A stretch of 64,000 bases of DNA. It comes from Acidimicrobiia bacterium. Its GTDB lineage: Bacteria > Actinomycetota > Acidimicrobiia > Acidimicrobiales > Aldehydirespiratoraceae. Both the position numbers and the translations under genes were made by a program. Under the pieces are notes generated by a model. The model saw nothing but the letters and a program-made list of their open reading frames with translations, did not search any database and had not been told where the DNA came from. Positions 1 to 7,271 of this stretch are shown here, in pieces; within the stretch, counting starts at the first letter, position 1; each line of letters begins with the position of its first letter. The stretch spans positions 1 through 64,000 of the forward strand of contig JAJEJB010000005.1 in assembly GCA_022828135.1 (NCBI GenBank), given 5' to 3'.

Positions 1-11
1 TCATCTGAGCC

Positions 12-64
12 GGGGCTCCTCTGGTCGCTGACGCTCTGGCGAACGTCCAGCACAGAGGAGCCCC
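12..64. repeat. 12-bp perfect inverted repeat near window start
   Basis: The arms ggggctcctctg (12-23) and cagaggagcccc (53-64) are exact reverse complements separated by 29 nt. A second small hairpin (ccacc-tcg-ggtgg, 67-79) follows. The pair sits just before the IS21-like end repeats, so it may be a terminator or end structure of a mobile element whose body lies left of the window. No T-tract follows, so termination is unproven. Confidence 0.5.
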
Positions 65-90
65 ACCCACCTCGGGTGGATGCCCCCAGG

Positions 91-131
91 TGGGGAATTT
101 CAGTGATCAGAACTGGGGAATTTCAGTGATC
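91..131. mobile_element. probable IS21-type terminal direct repeats (element end)
   Basis: The 18-mer tggggaatttcagtgatc occurs twice without mismatch, at 91-108 and 114-131 (23-nt period). Tandem copies of 'tggggaatttc..tga' type are typical of the multiple terminal repeats beside istB in IS21-family elements; this family assignment is from memory. No istA/istB coding sequence can be seen, so this is an end only, either of an element continuing to the left or a relic. Apart from these repeats, the palindrome at 193-212 and a -10 box at 323, I see no gene in 1-334. Confidence 0.45.
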
Positions 132-192
132 GCCGTCACCTCCATTGAAGGCTGTGCTCCGCGTGGTCGATGGCGGTGCCTCAGCCGCGTTT

Positions 193-212
193 GGCCGGAC
201 AGCTGTCCGGCC
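193..212. repeat. 20-bp perfect palindrome
   Basis: GGCCGGACAGCTGTCCGGCC reads the same on both strands. It lies between the IS-like repeats and the promoter of the AAA ATPase gene at 335, where it could be an operator or a recombination site. The function is not known. Confidence 0.5.
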
Positions 213-322
213 CTCCATTGGGCTTTCCAGATTCAGGCGCGCGGCCTCGGTCTTTCGATCAGACGAACCCGAGCCTTGCAATCAGCCGGACCATAACCTT
301 TCAATTAGCCGCTCCCAAAGGT

Positions 323-334
323 TACAATTGGACG
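323..334 (+). promoter_or_regulatory. leaderless-type -10 box for the AAA ATPase gene
   Basis: TACAAT at 323-328 is followed by exactly 6 nt and then ATG at 335. There is no Shine-Dalgarno sequence. This matches actinobacterial leaderless promoters (TANNNT about 6-7 nt before the start codon) and supports placing the start at 335 rather than at the in-frame ATG at 170. Confidence 0.55.
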
Positions 335-1672
335 ATGAACGGCGCCGTGTACTACCCGCGTCATGTTCGGGGGCATCTCCTTGAGGCGCTCCACGACTCG
401 CCCGCGGTGGTGATCCATGGTCCGCGACAGTGCGGCAAGACCACGCTCGCACAGACGCTGTGCGCGCCGGAGCACCTCAGCCGCAGCGGGTGGGAGGCAT
501 CCGGGCCGTCGACTGGGCTTGAGTACGCCTACATCACGTTCGACGACGACGCCGCTCGCAACGCGGCCCGGGCCGATCCGGCCGGCTTCGTGGCCGACCT
601 TCCCGAGAGGGTGGTGCTCGACGAGGTCCAACGAGTCCCGGCTCTGTTCGCTGCGATCAAGCTGGCGATTGACCGCGACCGCAGGCCCGGCCGCTTCGTG
701 CTCACCGGCTCTACCAACGTGCTGCTGATGCCAGCGCTGGCGGACTCGCTGGCCGGCCGCATGCAGATTGTGCGGCTACACCCACTGTCGCAAGCCGAAC
801 TCGCCAGGCAGGGTCGGGTCAGCGAACAGACTCGACCCTGCCCCGTATTCCTGGACAGCCTGTTCGGCGACGGGTTCGCAATCGCGTCGAGCGAGCGGCT
901 CGGCCCGCAGTTGCGCGAGCGGATCGCGGCCGGCGGGTATCCGGCTGCCCTGGCCCGGCCGCCCGGCCGGCGCCGTGCTCGGTGGTACGCCGACTATCTC
1001 GATGCCGTGACTCAGCGCGACATCAAGGACATAGCCCGCATCGCCAGGACGGACGTGTTGCCGCGCCTGATGGAGATCGCCGCAGCCCAAACGGGGCGCC
1101 TGTTCAACGTGAGCAGTCTCGCGGCGCCGTTTCAGCTCAGTCTCCCGACGATCCGCGACTATCTGGTCCTGTTGGAGCGGCAGTTCCTGCTCGAGCGTCT
1201 GGCACCTTGGCACAACAGACGGCTCAAGAGGCTCGTCAAGACGCCCAAGCTCCACATTGACGACACAGGCCTGGCCTGTGCGCTGATCGGAGCCGACCCC
1301 GAGACGCTTCGCGCCGATCGCGGACTGCTCGGACAGCTCGCCGAGACGTTCGTCTATCAGGAGTTGCGCCGCCAGTCCGGCTGGTACCACCACCCGGTGA
1401 AGTTCTTCCACTACCGCGACAAGGACGGCGCCGAGGTCGACATAGTGATCGAGCGGGCCGCCGGTGCCGTCGCCGGAATCGAGGTCAAGGCGGGGGTGAC
1501 GGTCACCCGGGCCGACTTCCGCGGCCTGCGCAAGCTCGCCTCGGCTGCCGGTGAGCGCTTCGTCGCGGGCGTCGTGCTCTACGACGGCGAACTCAACGCG
1601 GGCTTCGGCGACCGGCTCCGAGCGGTTCCGGTCCGCCGACTCTGGGAGCCGCACCCAGGTATCGGCCCGTAG
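335..1672 (+). CDS. AAA ATPase, DUF4143-type, with PD-(D/E)XK-like C-terminus
   Basis: The protein is 445 aa. The N-terminal AAA domain has Walker A GPRQCGKTT at residues 29-37 and a Walker B-like VVLDEVQR, then a LTGSTN sensor motif typical of the family. The C-terminal DUF4143 region carries DGAEVDIVIE and GIEVKAG, the spaced acidic and E-x-K pattern of restriction-like nuclease folds. An in-frame ATG at 170 would add 55 residues that look non-coding, and a -10 box sits 6 nt before 335, so I chose 335. Proteins of this type are common orphan genes on mobile DNA; the biological role is not established. The IS21-like repeats immediately upstream support recent arrival. Confidence 0.85.
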   Translation: MNGAVYYPRHVRGHLLEALHDSPAVVIHGPRQCGKTTLAQTLCAPEHLSRSGWEASGPSTGLEYAYITFDDDAARNAARADPAGFVADLPERVVLDEVQRVPALFAAIKLAIDRDRRPGRFVLTGSTNVLLMPALADSLAGRMQIVRLHPLSQAELARQGRVSEQTRPCPVFLDSLFGDGFAIASSERLGPQLRERIAAGGYPAALARPPGRRRARWYADYLDAVTQRDIKDIARIARTDVLPRLMEIAAAQTGRLFNVSSLAAPFQLSLPTIRDYLVLLERQFLLERLAPWHNRRLKRLVKTPKLHIDDTGLACALIGADPETLRADRGLLGQLAETFVYQELRRQSGWYHHPVKFFHYRDKDGAEVDIVIERAAGAVAGIEVKAGVTVTRADFRGLRKLASAAGERFVAGVVLYDGELNAGFGDRLRAVPVRRLWEPHPGIGP

Positions 1673-1707
1673 GCGTGTCGCGGCCCGCCAGGTGGCGAAA
1701 CGGTTGC

Positions 1708-1746
1708 AGACCGTCGCCGAACTGTCGCCTGCCGTGATCGACCCTG
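1708..1746 (+). pseudogene. 39-bp relic copy of the paaZ 5' region
   Basis: Bases 1708-1732 are identical to 3296-3320 inside paaZ, and 1737-1746 match 3325-3334, so 36 of 39 positions agree in the same orientation. In paaZ this segment encodes part of the N-terminus (around KTVAELSPAGIDP). Here it lies between the AAA ATPase and a DUF1330 gene with no open gene around it. It looks like the scar of a duplication or a recombination event. The rest of 1673-1798 holds nothing I recognise. Confidence 0.6.
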
Positions 1747-1798
1747 GCGGCGCTTATCGACTGAGCGGTCCCTGTTGTGGCAGTCCCGGCGCGGGAGG

Positions 1799-2095
1799 CT
1801 ATTCGCCGGCCGTTGTGACGGCGACGGTGGACATCTCAGCGGACTGGCTCACGACCTCCACCATCTCCCGATAGTCGCCGGACCCTACCCAACTCCGCAT
1901 GGCTGCGGCGTCGGGGAACTGCACTATGAGCAGATTCTTGGGTTTCCAGCCGCCCTCGATCACTTCTACCTGGTCGCCGCATATCAGCACCCGGCCTCCG
2001 TGCCGCTCGGCGGTGTGGGCTGCGGGATGCCATTGTTTGGCCGTCTCGACGTAGGCGTCACGATTGGTGACCTTCGCGTCGATTATCAGGAACAT
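1799..2095 (-). CDS. DUF1330 family protein
   Basis: The protein is 98 aa, a usual length for DUF1330 (a small dimeric ferredoxin-like alpha/beta-barrel fold). It shows the family pattern: an N-terminal strand MFLIIDAKV, an AAHTAERHGGRVL stretch, then VEVIEGGWKPKNLLIVQFPD and a final SGDYREM helix. The biochemical role of the family is not settled. The start is supported by AAGGAG 8 nt upstream. It lies 12 nt after the stop of the alpha/beta hydrolase on the same strand, so the two probably form one transcript. Confidence 0.85.
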   Translation of the reverse strand: MFLIIDAKVTNRDAYVETAKQWHPAAHTAERHGGRVLICGDQVEVIEGGWKPKNLLIVQFPDAAAMRSWVGSGDYREMVEVVSQSAEMSTVAVTTAGE

Positions 2096-2107
2096 GAGTG
2101 CTCTCCT

Positions 2108-3037
2108 TTAGTGTGCGATTGGGATTGGGAGGTGGCCGAGCCGTCGCATGAACTCCGTCGTGATCGCCGCGCACGTCTCGGGGTCTTCGAGTGGCAGTAG
2201 GTGGGTGAGGTCGGGCAGGTAATCGTAGTCCAACTCGGTGAGGGTGCTCAGATCAGTTGACGGCAGGAACGAGAAGGCCGCGGTCGGGTCGGCGCCGACC
2301 ACTTTGATCGGGATCGTGATCTCATCGAGGACTTCGAGGGCCTGCATCGAGTGGCCAAAGTACCACTCGTACAGTTGCGCCTCGTGCTCGGGCGGACACC
2401 GCATCTCGTAGCCGCCGCCGGGCGACGGGCGCAGCGTGGTCTCCGCGTACAACTGCTGCACCGAATCGGGCACTTGAGAGAACGCCGGCGATCGCTTGAG
2501 CATCGCTGCGAGTTCCTGGGGCGACTCGAAGCGTCGCGGCCGTCGCAGGGCCATAGCCGCAAGCCCTTGGCACACGGTCTCCATATCGTCCAGTTCGGCT
2601 CCGGGCGGGAAGATCGGCGGGTCGAACAACAGCAGCGCGGCGAACGTCGGGTCCTGCCCCTCGTGCATCAGCGCAGCCATCGTTGCCAGTGAGTGGTACA
2701 CGCCGATGGTTGGCTTGGCGCCGAACGCGGCTTGGACCGCTTCGAGGACCCGGCGGTTGTCGTCGGCGAGAGTCGGCATGTTGTGCAACCGCAGGTCGCT
2801 CGGCTCGTTCCAGCCGTGGCTGCGAAGGTCGTACACCACCACGTCACAGTCGTCGATCAACAGCGACCAGTACGGCCAGTAGAGGTCGGCGGCGAAGCCG
2901 CAGCCGTGGCTGAACACAACTCTGGGACCGTGCGGGTTGCCGTGGCGGCGTACCACGGTGGCCGAGCCGTCGCTGAGAAGCGCGCGAACCGTTGCCGACG
3001 GCTCGGCCAGTTGCAGCCCTGCGGTTGCAGCCGTCAT
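2108..3037 (-). CDS. alpha/beta-fold hydrolase
   Basis: The protein is 309 aa from the ATG at 3037. The reading frame stays open upstream to 3163, but that stretch is Arg/Cys-rich and unlike the family, so the later start is preferred; GAGGA lies 12 nt before it. The core shows the fold: an oxyanion loop FSHGCGF, strand VVVYDLRSHGW, a nucleophile elbow in the variant form VYHSLAT rather than GxSxG, and a C-terminal DLTHLLPLEDPE with the likely catalytic His. The substrate is unknown. It is divergent from the phenylacetate operon across a shared promoter region, so a link to aromatic breakdown is possible but unproven. Confidence 0.8.
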   Translation of the reverse strand: MTAATAGLQLAEPSATVRALLSDGSATVVRRHGNPHGPRVVFSHGCGFAADLYWPYWSLLIDDCDVVVYDLRSHGWNEPSDLRLHNMPTLADDNRRVLEAVQAAFGAKPTIGVYHSLATMAALMHEGQDPTFAALLLFDPPIFPPGAELDDMETVCQGLAAMALRRPRRFESPQELAAMLKRSPAFSQVPDSVQQLYAETTLRPSPGGGYEMRCPPEHEAQLYEWYFGHSMQALEVLDEITIPIKVVGADPTAAFSFLPSTDLSTLTELDYDYLPDLTHLLPLEDPETCAAITTEFMRRLGHLPIPIAH

Positions 3038-3153
3038 TCCTTTCGCGTTTCCTCGCTTGCCGCCACAACACCTCCAGGGAAGGCATCGGCTGTCCCACGT
3101 TAGGTTGCTGCGTCGCGGCGAGTCAAGGGTCCCGGTGTTGGCGGCCGGGAGAT

Positions 3154-3197
3154 TATGATACATTCCTCATGGGTTTCGACCCTAGGTGACTATCATA
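3154..3197. promoter_or_regulatory. inverted repeat in the hydrolase/paaZ divergent promoter (candidate PaaX site)
   Basis: tatgata (3154-3160) and tatcata (3191-3197) are exact inverted 7-mers spaced by 30 nt in an AT-rich pocket of GC-rich DNA. Each arm contains a TATGAT-like -10 on one strand. The well-known enterobacterial PaaX operator is two TGATTC-like half sites in inverted orientation with a wide spacer of similar size, and a paaX gene ends this operon. PaaX control of both flanking units is therefore plausible, but it is inference. Confidence 0.4.
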
Positions 3198-3210
3198 TTT
3201 AGGAGCCGTC

Positions 3211-5280
3211 GTGCACCGGGTGGAGAGCTATGTGGCGGGTGGCTGGCACCGGCCTTCGAGCGACGGCCGGGCGCTGCTCGATGCCGCCACCGGCAAGACC
3301 GTCGCCGAACTGTCGCCTGCGGGCATCGACCCTGCCGCGGCCGTCGAGCACGGGCGCGCGATCGGTGGCCCGGCCCTGCGGGAGATGACCTTCCACCAGC
3401 GGGCGACCATCCTGAGAAATGTCGGAAAGATGCTTCTGGCCGACGAGGCCAAGGAACAGCTCTACGACCTGTCGTACTGCACCGGGGCCACTCGGTCCGA
3501 CTCATGGATCGATATCGAGGGCGGCGCCGGCGTGCTCCTGTCCTACGCCGGCAAGGCCCGGCGCGAGCTGCCCAACTCCCGGGTGGCCGTCGACGGTGCC
3601 ACCGAGCCGCTGTCGCGGGACGGATCGTTCTCGGCCGTGCACATCCTGACCCCCCGCAAGGGCGTGGAGGTGCAGATCAACGCGTTCAACTTCCCGGTGT
3701 GGGGGATGCTGGAGAAGCTGGCGCCCGCCTTCATCGCGGGCGTGCCCTCCATCGTCAAGCCGGCGTCGCCCACCGCGTATCTGGCTGAGGCCGCGGTGCG
3801 GCTCGTCGTCGAGTCCGGGCTGCTGCCAGAGGGATCGCTGCAACTGGTCTGCGCCTCACCCCTCGAGCTGAACAGCCTTCTCGACTGCCTCGGCGGCCAG
3901 GACAGCATCGCTTTCACCGGCTCGGCTGTCACCGCCGCCGCGCTGCGAGCACATCCCGCAGTGGCTGAGAGGACGGCCCGGCTGAACGTCGAGGCCGACT
4001 CGCTCAATGCGGCTGTGCTGGCTCCGGCCGCCGTCCCCGGCACCGCCGAGTTCGACCTGTTCACAGCCGAGGTCGTCAGGGAGATGACGGTCAAGGCGGG
4101 CCAGAAGTGCACCGCCATCCGCAGGGCGCTCGTACCGGAGCGGCACCTGGACGCCGCCGCCGAGGCCCTCGCCGCGGCCCTCCAGGATGTCGTGGTGGGG
4201 GATCCCCGCGACCGGGCCACCGGCATGGGTTCTCTCGTGGGCCTGGCCCAGCGCGACGAGGTGGCCGGCGCGGTGGCGAAGCTGCGCGAGGGCGCGGTGC
4301 CCATCCTGGACTCATGCGACCTGTCCGGCGTCGACTCCGTGGCCGGGGCGTTCATGGCTCCCACCCTGCTGCAGGCCACCGATCCTCGATCCTCGGTGAT
4401 CCACACCACCGAGGCGTTCGGTCCGGTGTCGACCCTCGTGCCCTACGGCAGCGTCGATGAGGCGGTCGAGCTCGTGGCGGCCGGCGGCGGCAGCCTGGTC
4501 GCCTCGGTCTACGGCGCCGACCGCGACGAGATCGCCGACCTCTCGCTGGGAATCGCCTCCCATCACGGCCGGGTGCTGATCGTGGACCAGGCAATGGCCC
4601 CGGCCAGCACCGGCCACGGATCGCCCCTCCCGCCGCTGGTGCACGGCGGGCCGGGCCGGGCCGGCGGTGGCCAGGAGATGGGAGGCATGCGGGGCGTGTC
4701 CGCCCACCTGCAGCGCACCGCGGTGCAGGGATCGCCCGACATGCTGACCGCGGTCACCGGCGAATATGTCGGCGGGTCGGCGACCCAAGAGCACAAGGGG
4801 CACCCGTTCAAGCTCACCTTCGACGACCTGGAGGTCGGCGACTCCCTCACCACCGAGTCCCGGAGAGTCACCCGGGCCGACATCGCCGCCTTCGCGGAGA
4901 GCACCGGAGACAAGTTCTACGCCCACATGGACGACGAGGCCGCGGCCCGCAGCCCGATCTTCGACGGCTTGGTGGCCCACGGGTACCTGGTGCTGTCGTT
5001 CGCGGCCGGGCTGTTCGTGTGGCCCGACGAGGGGCCCGTGCTGGCCAACTACGGCATCGACCGGCTGCGCTTCGCCAAGCCCACCTACCCCGACGACGAG
5101 ATCCATGTGGTGCTCACCTGCAAGCGCAAGACCCAGCTCGACGGGCGCGGCTACGGCGAGGTGGCCTGGGACACCAGGGTCATCAACCAGCACGGCGAGG
5201 TCAACGCGGCCTACGACGTGCTGACCATGGTGGCCAACGCCGCCGGTGTCAACGGCGCCCCCGAGGCCAGCAATGCCTAG
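3211..5280 (+). CDS. paaZ: PaaZ: bifunctional oxepin-CoA hydrolase / semialdehyde dehydrogenase
   Basis: The protein is 689 aa, the normal size for this fusion. Residues 1 to about 520 form an aldehyde dehydrogenase with the INAFNFPVWGMLEKLAPA and VKPASP cofactor region, FTGS, NVEADSLN and the catalytic Cys in AGQKCTAIRRA. The conserved linker TGHGSPLP-LVHGGPGRAGGG follows. Residues about 540-689 are a MaoC-like (R)-hydratase domain with YAHMDDEAA and GLVAHGYLV, the family's acidic and His residues. In the phenylacetate pathway the hydratase opens the oxepin-CoA ring and the dehydrogenase oxidises the resulting semialdehyde. The GTG start at 3211 has AGGAG 5 nt upstream. First gene of the operon; paaA overlaps its end. 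Confidence 0.95.
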   Translation: MHRVESYVAGGWHRPSSDGRALLDAATGKTVAELSPAGIDPAAAVEHGRAIGGPALREMTFHQRATILRNVGKMLLADEAKEQLYDLSYCTGATRSDSWIDIEGGAGVLLSYAGKARRELPNSRVAVDGATEPLSRDGSFSAVHILTPRKGVEVQINAFNFPVWGMLEKLAPAFIAGVPSIVKPASPTAYLAEAAVRLVVESGLLPEGSLQLVCASPLELNSLLDCLGGQDSIAFTGSAVTAAALRAHPAVAERTARLNVEADSLNAAVLAPAAVPGTAEFDLFTAEVVREMTVKAGQKCTAIRRALVPERHLDAAAEALAAALQDVVVGDPRDRATGMGSLVGLAQRDEVAGAVAKLREGAVPILDSCDLSGVDSVAGAFMAPTLLQATDPRSSVIHTTEAFGPVSTLVPYGSVDEAVELVAAGGGSLVASVYGADRDEIADLSLGIASHHGRVLIVDQAMAPASTGHGSPLPPLVHGGPGRAGGGQEMGGMRGVSAHLQRTAVQGSPDMLTAVTGEYVGGSATQEHKGHPFKLTFDDLEVGDSLTTESRRVTRADIAAFAESTGDKFYAHMDDEAAARSPIFDGLVAHGYLVLSFAAGLFVWPDEGPVLANYGIDRLRFAKPTYPDDEIHVVLTCKRKTQLDGRGYGEVAWDTRVINQHGEVNAAYDVLTMVANAAGVNGAPEASNA

Positions 5281-6226
5281 ATCCTGGGCGACCATGGAGG
5301 ACTTCGAGGCATTCCTCGACGGCGGCGGCTTGGTGGAGGCGGACGACGGCATGCCCGACGCCTACCGCCGGGCAGTGTTCGCCTTCATCGAGATGCACGC
5401 CAACAGCGAGTTGATGGGCGGCCTCACCGAACGCGACTGGATCCCCAAGACCCCCGGACTGCGACACAAGATGGCGGTGCTGGCCAAGACCCAGGACGAG
5501 ATCGGCCACAGCCACCTGCTCTACATGATCGCCGCCGACCTCGGCGTCAAGACCAGGACCCAGATGCTCGAGGACCTGTTCGCCGGCAGGAGCCGCTTCC
5601 ACAACGTGTTCCACTACCGGGCCGTCACCTGGGGCGATCAGGTCGCCATCGCATTCCTGGTCGACGCGGCGGCCCTGATCAGCCAGCAGGCCGTGTTCAA
5701 GAACTGCTCCTACGGCCCCTACCGGCGCATCCTGCGTCGCATCATCACCGAGGAGGGGTTCCACATGCGTCTCGGCGAGGACCGCATGATGCGCATCGCT
5801 GAGGGCACCGTCCGCCAGCGCAGCATGTTCCAGGAATCACTGGACCGCTGGTTCTGGCCGGCTCTGCAGCTCTTTGGCCCCGACTCCGTGCCCGACGACG
5901 AGCTGCTGCGATGGCGCATCAAGTCCGAGCGCAACGAGGTGCTGCGCGACCGCTGGGTGCAGCGGTTCGTGCCCATGCTGCAGAGCTACGGGTTCACGGT
6001 GCCGGCTCCGGACCTGCGCTGGGACGCCGAAACGGAGCGCTGGGACGTGGGACCGATCGACTGGGGGCCATTGGAGCGGACGCTCGCCCAGGGCGGACCG
6101 GACTCGGCTCGCCGGATCGCCGACGCGGCCGACAACTGGAGCCGCACGGCATGGGTGCGCTCGGCGATGGAGAACGGTCGTGCCACCGCGGATGCCGACG
6201 GTGCGCTGCAAGGCCGAGGAGACTGA
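5273..6226 (+). CDS. paaA: PaaA: 1,2-phenylacetyl-CoA epoxidase catalytic subunit
   Basis: The protein is 317 aa. It is the diiron, ferritin-like catalytic subunit that epoxidises the ring of phenylacetyl-CoA. Iron ligand motifs are visible: IEMHANSE, TQDEIGHSHLL (E-x2-H), and later ITEEGFHMRLGEDRM (E-x2-H). The ATG at 5273 overlaps the paaZ stop by 8 nt and has GAGG 6 nt upstream; an ATG at 5246 would add nine residues and is less likely. PaaA pairs with PaaC in the oxygenase core and is followed directly by paaB and paaC. Confidence 0.95.
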   Translation: MPRSWATMEDFEAFLDGGGLVEADDGMPDAYRRAVFAFIEMHANSELMGGLTERDWIPKTPGLRHKMAVLAKTQDEIGHSHLLYMIAADLGVKTRTQMLEDLFAGRSRFHNVFHYRAVTWGDQVAIAFLVDAAALISQQAVFKNCSYGPYRRILRRIITEEGFHMRLGEDRMMRIAEGTVRQRSMFQESLDRWFWPALQLFGPDSVPDDELLRWRIKSERNEVLRDRWVQRFVPMLQSYGFTVPAPDLRWDAETERWDVGPIDWGPLERTLAQGGPDSARRIADAADNWSRTAWVRSAMENGRATADADGALQGRGD

Positions 6227-6228
6227 AA

Positions 6229-6504
6229 ATGCACGTCTACGAGGTCTTCATCAAACGCGACGGCCGCGAGGAGTTCCGCCATGCGGGCGCGTTGGAGGCC
6301 GCCGATGACCGGCTGGCGCTGCTGCTGGCCCGTGAGGGCTACCTGCGGAGGGCCGAGGGCGACCGTCTCTGGGTGGTGCGCCGCGACCATGTCGTAACAG
6401 CCGACGACGACTTCGTGGCTCCAAACGCCGACAAGCCTCATCGCCACCATGACGGCGCCGCGGTGGCCGCGAGGCGACGAGCCTCCAGGGAGGTGTCGGA
6501 TTGA
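6229..6504 (+). CDS. paaB: PaaB: phenylacetyl-CoA epoxidase subunit B
   Basis: This small subunit has 91 aa, the expected size. It starts MHVYEVFIKRDGREEFRHAG and continues with a DDRLALLLAREGYLRR helix and a WVVRRDHVV strand, as in known PaaB. It bridges PaaAC heterodimers in the multicomponent epoxidase and has no metal site. It starts 2 nt after the paaA stop with a GAGGA upstream, and its TGA overlaps the TTG start of paaC. Confidence 0.93.
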   Translation: MHVYEVFIKRDGREEFRHAGALEAADDRLALLLAREGYLRRAEGDRLWVVRRDHVVTADDDFVAPNADKPHRHHDGAAVAARRRASREVSD

Positions 6505-7271
6505 GTTCCGCGGGCGTCCGGGAGTTCCTGCTGGCCTTCGCCGACGATGAGCACTTGATGGGCCAGCAGCACACGGAGTGGATTGGCGTCGCCCCCTTCC
6601 TCGAGGAGGACCTCGCCTTCGCCAGCATCGGTCAGGACGAGCTGGGCCACGCCGCGCTCCTCTACGAGCTGGTCCTCGACTTGGACGGCACAGCCGCGAC
6701 CGACGAGGCCGTCGACGCCCTTGCCTACCGCCGCTCGAACGCCGACTACCGGTCATGCCATCTCGTAGAGAGAAACACGCCCGACTGGGCCGAGGCTCTG
6801 GTGCGGCACTGGATCTACGACACCTTCGAGGCCATGCGCTGGGGCCTCGTGGCCCACTCGTCGCTGCCGGGGCTCCGGGCCATCGCCCGGCGAGCTCGGT
6901 CCGAGGAGAGGTTCCACCGTCTGCACGCCGACGCCCTGCTCGACCGGCTCCTGCCCGAGTCCGACGCCAAACGCCGGATCCTCGATGCCGTCGACACGAT
7001 CGCGCCGATGGTGCCCGGCCTGTGCGAGCCGGCAACCGGAGAGACGGAGGCCCTCGCCGCGGGCGTGGCGGCCGGACCGACCTCCGACCTCCGCGAGCCG
7101 CTCGAGCGGGCCATCGCGGAGCGCTTCTCCCTGACTGCTGGCCGCACCCGGGCTGCCGGCGGTCCGGGCGTGAACGGCCAGAACGGCCGCACGAGACGAT
7201 CCGACCATTTCGAGCCGCTCATGCTGAGAATGCGCGAGGTGCTCGACTTCGACTCCGAGGCGAAGTGGTGA
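6501..7271 (+). CDS. paaC: PaaC: phenylacetyl-CoA epoxidase structural subunit
   Basis: The protein is 256 aa and ferritin-like, partner of PaaA. It keeps IGQDELGHAALLYEL near residue 45 and EERFHRLHADALL near residue 135. In this family the helices are retained although the metal site is usually lost. The start is TTG at 6501, inside the paaB stop codon, with GGGAGG upstream. It is followed without a gap by paaK (GTGA overlap). In most paa operons paaD (Fe-S assembly type) and paaE (reductase) come next; neither is here. Confidence 0.93.
   Translation: MSSAGVREFLLAFADDEHLMGQQHTEWIGVAPFLEEDLAFASIGQDELGHAALLYELVLDLDGTAATDEAVDALAYRRSNADYRSCHLVERNTPDWAEALVRHWIYDTFEAMRWGLVAHSSLPGLRAIARRARSEERFHRLHADALLDRLLPESDAKRRILDAVDTIAPMVPGLCEPATGETEALAAGVAAGPTSDLREPLERAIAERFSLTAGRTRAAGGPGVNGQNGRTRRSDHFEPLMLRMREVLDFDSEAKW

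Noticed and set aside
170-334. N-terminal extension of the AAA ATPase starting at ATG 170
   Set aside because: The 55 extra residues show no family similarity, cross the 20-bp palindrome, and a leaderless -10 box points to 335.
776-1654. Long minus-strand reading frame opposite the AAA ATPase
   Set aside because: It is a shadow of the GC-rich plus-strand gene; composition and lack of any domain rule it out. The same holds for other long antisense frames, for example those opposite the binding proteins at 36344-42339.
3038-3163. Longer start of the alpha/beta hydrolase
   Set aside because: The added segment is Arg/Cys-rich, overlaps the promoter repeat and has no family match.
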